Source of the DNA: Euryarchaeota archaeon UBA33
GTDB lineage: Archaea; Thermoplasmatota; E2; DHVEG-1
NCBI GenBank assembly: GCA_002506745.1
Contig: DAYE01000024.1
Coordinates: 1-7,912 of the forward strand
Direction: 5' to 3'
DNA: 7,912 nucleotides
Positions 6,808 through 7,912 of the stretch are shown piece by piece. Both the position numbers and the translations under genes were made by a program. Numbering within the stretch: the stretch's first letter is position 1; each line of letters opens with the position of its first letter. The notes below the pieces were generated by a model, which saw only the letters and a program-made list of their open reading frames with translations, did no database searches and was not told the DNA's origin.

Positions 6808-7767
6808 TCAGGATGAAGCGACTTTTGGTTTACTTGGGAGTTTCTTATGTTCGAAGAGCGTGATGAACGCACCGATAATGCTAGGGGTGACCCAGAAGAC
6901 CGTGAACCAGAACAGGGTAAAACTAATGCAGTTTTCCGGGGATACACCATAAAGGGAGAGGAGTGCGATAAGGGCAGCATCTCGTGTTCCAAGGCCGTAG
7001 ATCGAAATAGGGATGGAGGCGATGGTCGCTGCAATCGCAAGGATAAAGAACAAAGTGAGATACGGGACATGAATGTCGAACAGTTGTGCGATCAGATACA
7101 GTTCAGAAAAAAAGACTAACCAACCGACAAATGAAATCAGGAAAGGGAGGCGAAGGCTTTTAAAACTGGGGAGGTCCTCATAAAAGGTTTCAATCGGGTC
7201 ATCCATATAACCTTGTATCGTCTGGAAGATCTGTGTTTTGATGAGCTTTTCGAACAGTTGTTTTGATTTCTTTTGTCTGAGGAAGAAAACAAAAACCGCG
7301 GTCACGGAAAAAAGAAAAAGAAGACTCAGGATGAACAGATATGGGTACTGCCCTAGGAGGACCAGCCCACCAATCGAACTTAAGATAAACAGAGTGATGA
7401 GGTCAATAGTGTTAAAGGTTATGATGTTTGAGATGCATTTGGGGAGCGGTACGTTGCTTTCCTGTCTGAGATAGAGGGCGCGAAGATAGTTCCCAATGCC
7501 GCCTGGTGTAATAAAGCCGTAGAAATATCCGATGAAATAGTTTTTCAGGGAGTAGGCGAAGCTGACATGGATATTCTGCTGTTTTAGGATCAACTGCCAT
7601 TCAATGTTGAGCACAAGAAGCCAAAAAGGGATACTCAGAAAACAAAGAGCGACGTAGAGAGGGTCAATGCCGGAAAACACAGCCAGGATTTTTCCAACGT
7701 CAAATCTCCAGAGGATGTAGATGAGAATGATGATGCCGGCGATAGGGAGTAGTTTTTTCCAGTCCAT
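6808..7767 (-). CDS. UPF0104 / lysylphosphatidylglycerol-synthase-TM (flippase-like, AglD/YbhN family) membrane protein
   Basis: This 319-residue polytopic protein has about eight hydrophobic segments (near 5-20, 36-55, 76-90, 117-138, 143-163, 208-230, 236-256 and 281-304). Family motifs are TPGGIGNYLRALYLR at 87-101 and SIPISIYGLGTRDAALIALL at 251-270, ending in YGVS. The family matches the membrane half of bacterial MprF; archaeal relatives such as Haloferax AglD act in lipid-linked sugar transfer or flipping for glycoprotein assembly. No aminoacyl-transferase domain is attached, so lysyl-lipid synthesis is not implied. A basic loop at 164-180 should be cytoplasmic. Length is normal for the stand-alone family. 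No Shine-Dalgarno precedes the ATG, whereas a TATA box lies about 32 nt upstream, so the mRNA is probably leaderless or nearly so. It is followed after 70 nt by the exported transglutaminase-like gene, suggesting a role in the envelope. The exact substrate is unknown. Confidence 0.88.
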   Translation of the reverse strand: MDWKKLLPIAGIIILIYILWRFDVGKILAVFSGIDPLYVALCFLSIPFWLLVLNIEWQLILKQQNIHVSFAYSLKNYFIGYFYGFITPGGIGNYLRALYLRQESNVPLPKCISNIITFNTIDLITLFILSSIGGLVLLGQYPYLFILSLLFLFSVTAVFVFFLRQKKSKQLFEKLIKTQIFQTIQGYMDDPIETFYEDLPSFKSLRLPFLISFVGWLVFFSELYLIAQLFDIHVPYLTLFFILAIAATIASIPISIYGLGTRDAALIALLSLYGVSPENCISFTLFWFTVFWVTPSIIGAFITLFEHKKLPSKPKVASS

Positions 7768-7793
7768 AGGTGGTAGTTGGGTATGAGCATGTT

Positions 7794-7813
7794 GGTATAT
7801 GTAAACTTTGTTT
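7794..7813 (-). promoter_or_regulatory. TATA box and BRE of the UPF0104-type gene
   Basis: The minus strand reads GAAACAAA followed by GTTTACATATACC. The purine-rich part fits a TFB-recognition element and TTTACATATA fits a TATA box. Its centre is about 32 nt from the ATG at 7767, which puts the transcript start within a few nt of the start codon and agrees with the missing Shine-Dalgarno. The rest of the 145-nt stretch from 7768 to 7912 is AT-rich and holds no supportable gene. Confidence 0.5.
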
Positions 7814-7829
7814 CTTAGAAAAATTGGAT

Positions 7830-7853
7830 AAATGAATCAAATTACAAATGAAT
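7830..7853. repeat. Short direct repeat AAATGAAT upstream of the UPF0104-type promoter
   Basis: AAATGAAT occurs at 7830-7837 and 7846-7853, start to start 16 bp apart, upstream of the TATA box. The first copy is part of AAATGAATCA, which recurs exactly at 6801-6810 upstream of the next promoter. The spacing is compatible with a regulator binding site, but the sequence is AT-rich and chance recurrence is possible. Confidence 0.3.
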
Positions 7854-7912
7854 ATTTATTTTTTTTACAGTCTTATTATCGTTAAAGGATGCTAGTCAGA
7901 TGATAGATGAGA

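Noticed and set aside
6738..7070. N-terminal extension of the transglutaminase-like reading frame back to an ATG at 7070
   Set aside because: Most of it overlaps the C-terminal coding region of the UPF0104-type gene. Its translation is low-complexity Ser/Arg/Pro-rich, and promoter and ribosome-binding site lie downstream at 6784-6746.
6808..7767. Annotation as lysylphosphatidylglycerol synthetase (MprF)
   Set aside because: Only the membrane region is present; the cytosolic aminoacyl-transfer domain is absent, so the enzyme name would overstate the evidence.
7900..7912. Possible start of a divergent plus-strand gene (ATG ATA GAT GAG after AAAGGA)
   Set aside because: Only 13 bases are available; neither coding character nor a real ribosome-binding site can be judged.

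Overview
The window looks like a stretch of an archaeal chromosome, most likely a member of the Thermoplasmatota. This is inferred from TATA-type promoters, a strong GGAGG ribosome-binding site, an archaeal-type dUTPase of the dCTP-deaminase fold, a UPF0104/AglD-type membrane protein and a PKD surface protein with a hydrophobic C-terminal tail. No rRNA or other marker gene is present, so the lineage call is tentative.

Layout: a partial plus-strand gene at the left edge (2-892) encodes the C-terminal 296 residues of a secreted PKD-domain surface protein. It converges on a minus-strand block filling the rest of the window, separated by a short AT-only palindrome with flanking T tracts (likely bidirectional terminator). 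Reading the minus strand from right to left there are two transcription groups. Group A: a UPF0104/LPG-synthase-TM family membrane protein (7767-6808), a large exported transglutaminase-like protein with Ig-like domains (probably 6737-3858) and a protein-kinase-fold-like protein (3844-2696). Group B: a membrane-anchored cyclophilin (2621-1965), a cytosolic cyclophilin (1947-1465) and a dUTPase-like protein (1446-967). Group B has its own TATA-like promoter in the 74-nt gap after the kinase-like gene.

Group A looks like a cell-envelope module: a polytopic membrane protein of a lipid/glycan-handling family, an exported protein with an intact Cys-His-Asp transglutaminase core, and a cytosolic kinase-like protein whose gene follows by 13 nt. 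The substrate is not visible in the sequence. Group B pairs an outward-facing and a cytosolic peptidyl-prolyl isomerase with a nucleotide-pool sanitising enzyme.

The most unusual point is the start of the transglutaminase-like gene. The open frame reaches back into the upstream gene, but promoter, ribosome-binding site and signal peptide all place initiation at an ATT codon (6737-6735). No ATG, GTG or TTG in that frame fits. Also notable are a dUTPase-like protein lacking the catalytic Glu of dCTP deaminases, a kinase-like protein with a recognisable catalytic loop but unrecognisable N-lobe, and a 10-bp motif shared upstream of two group A promoters.
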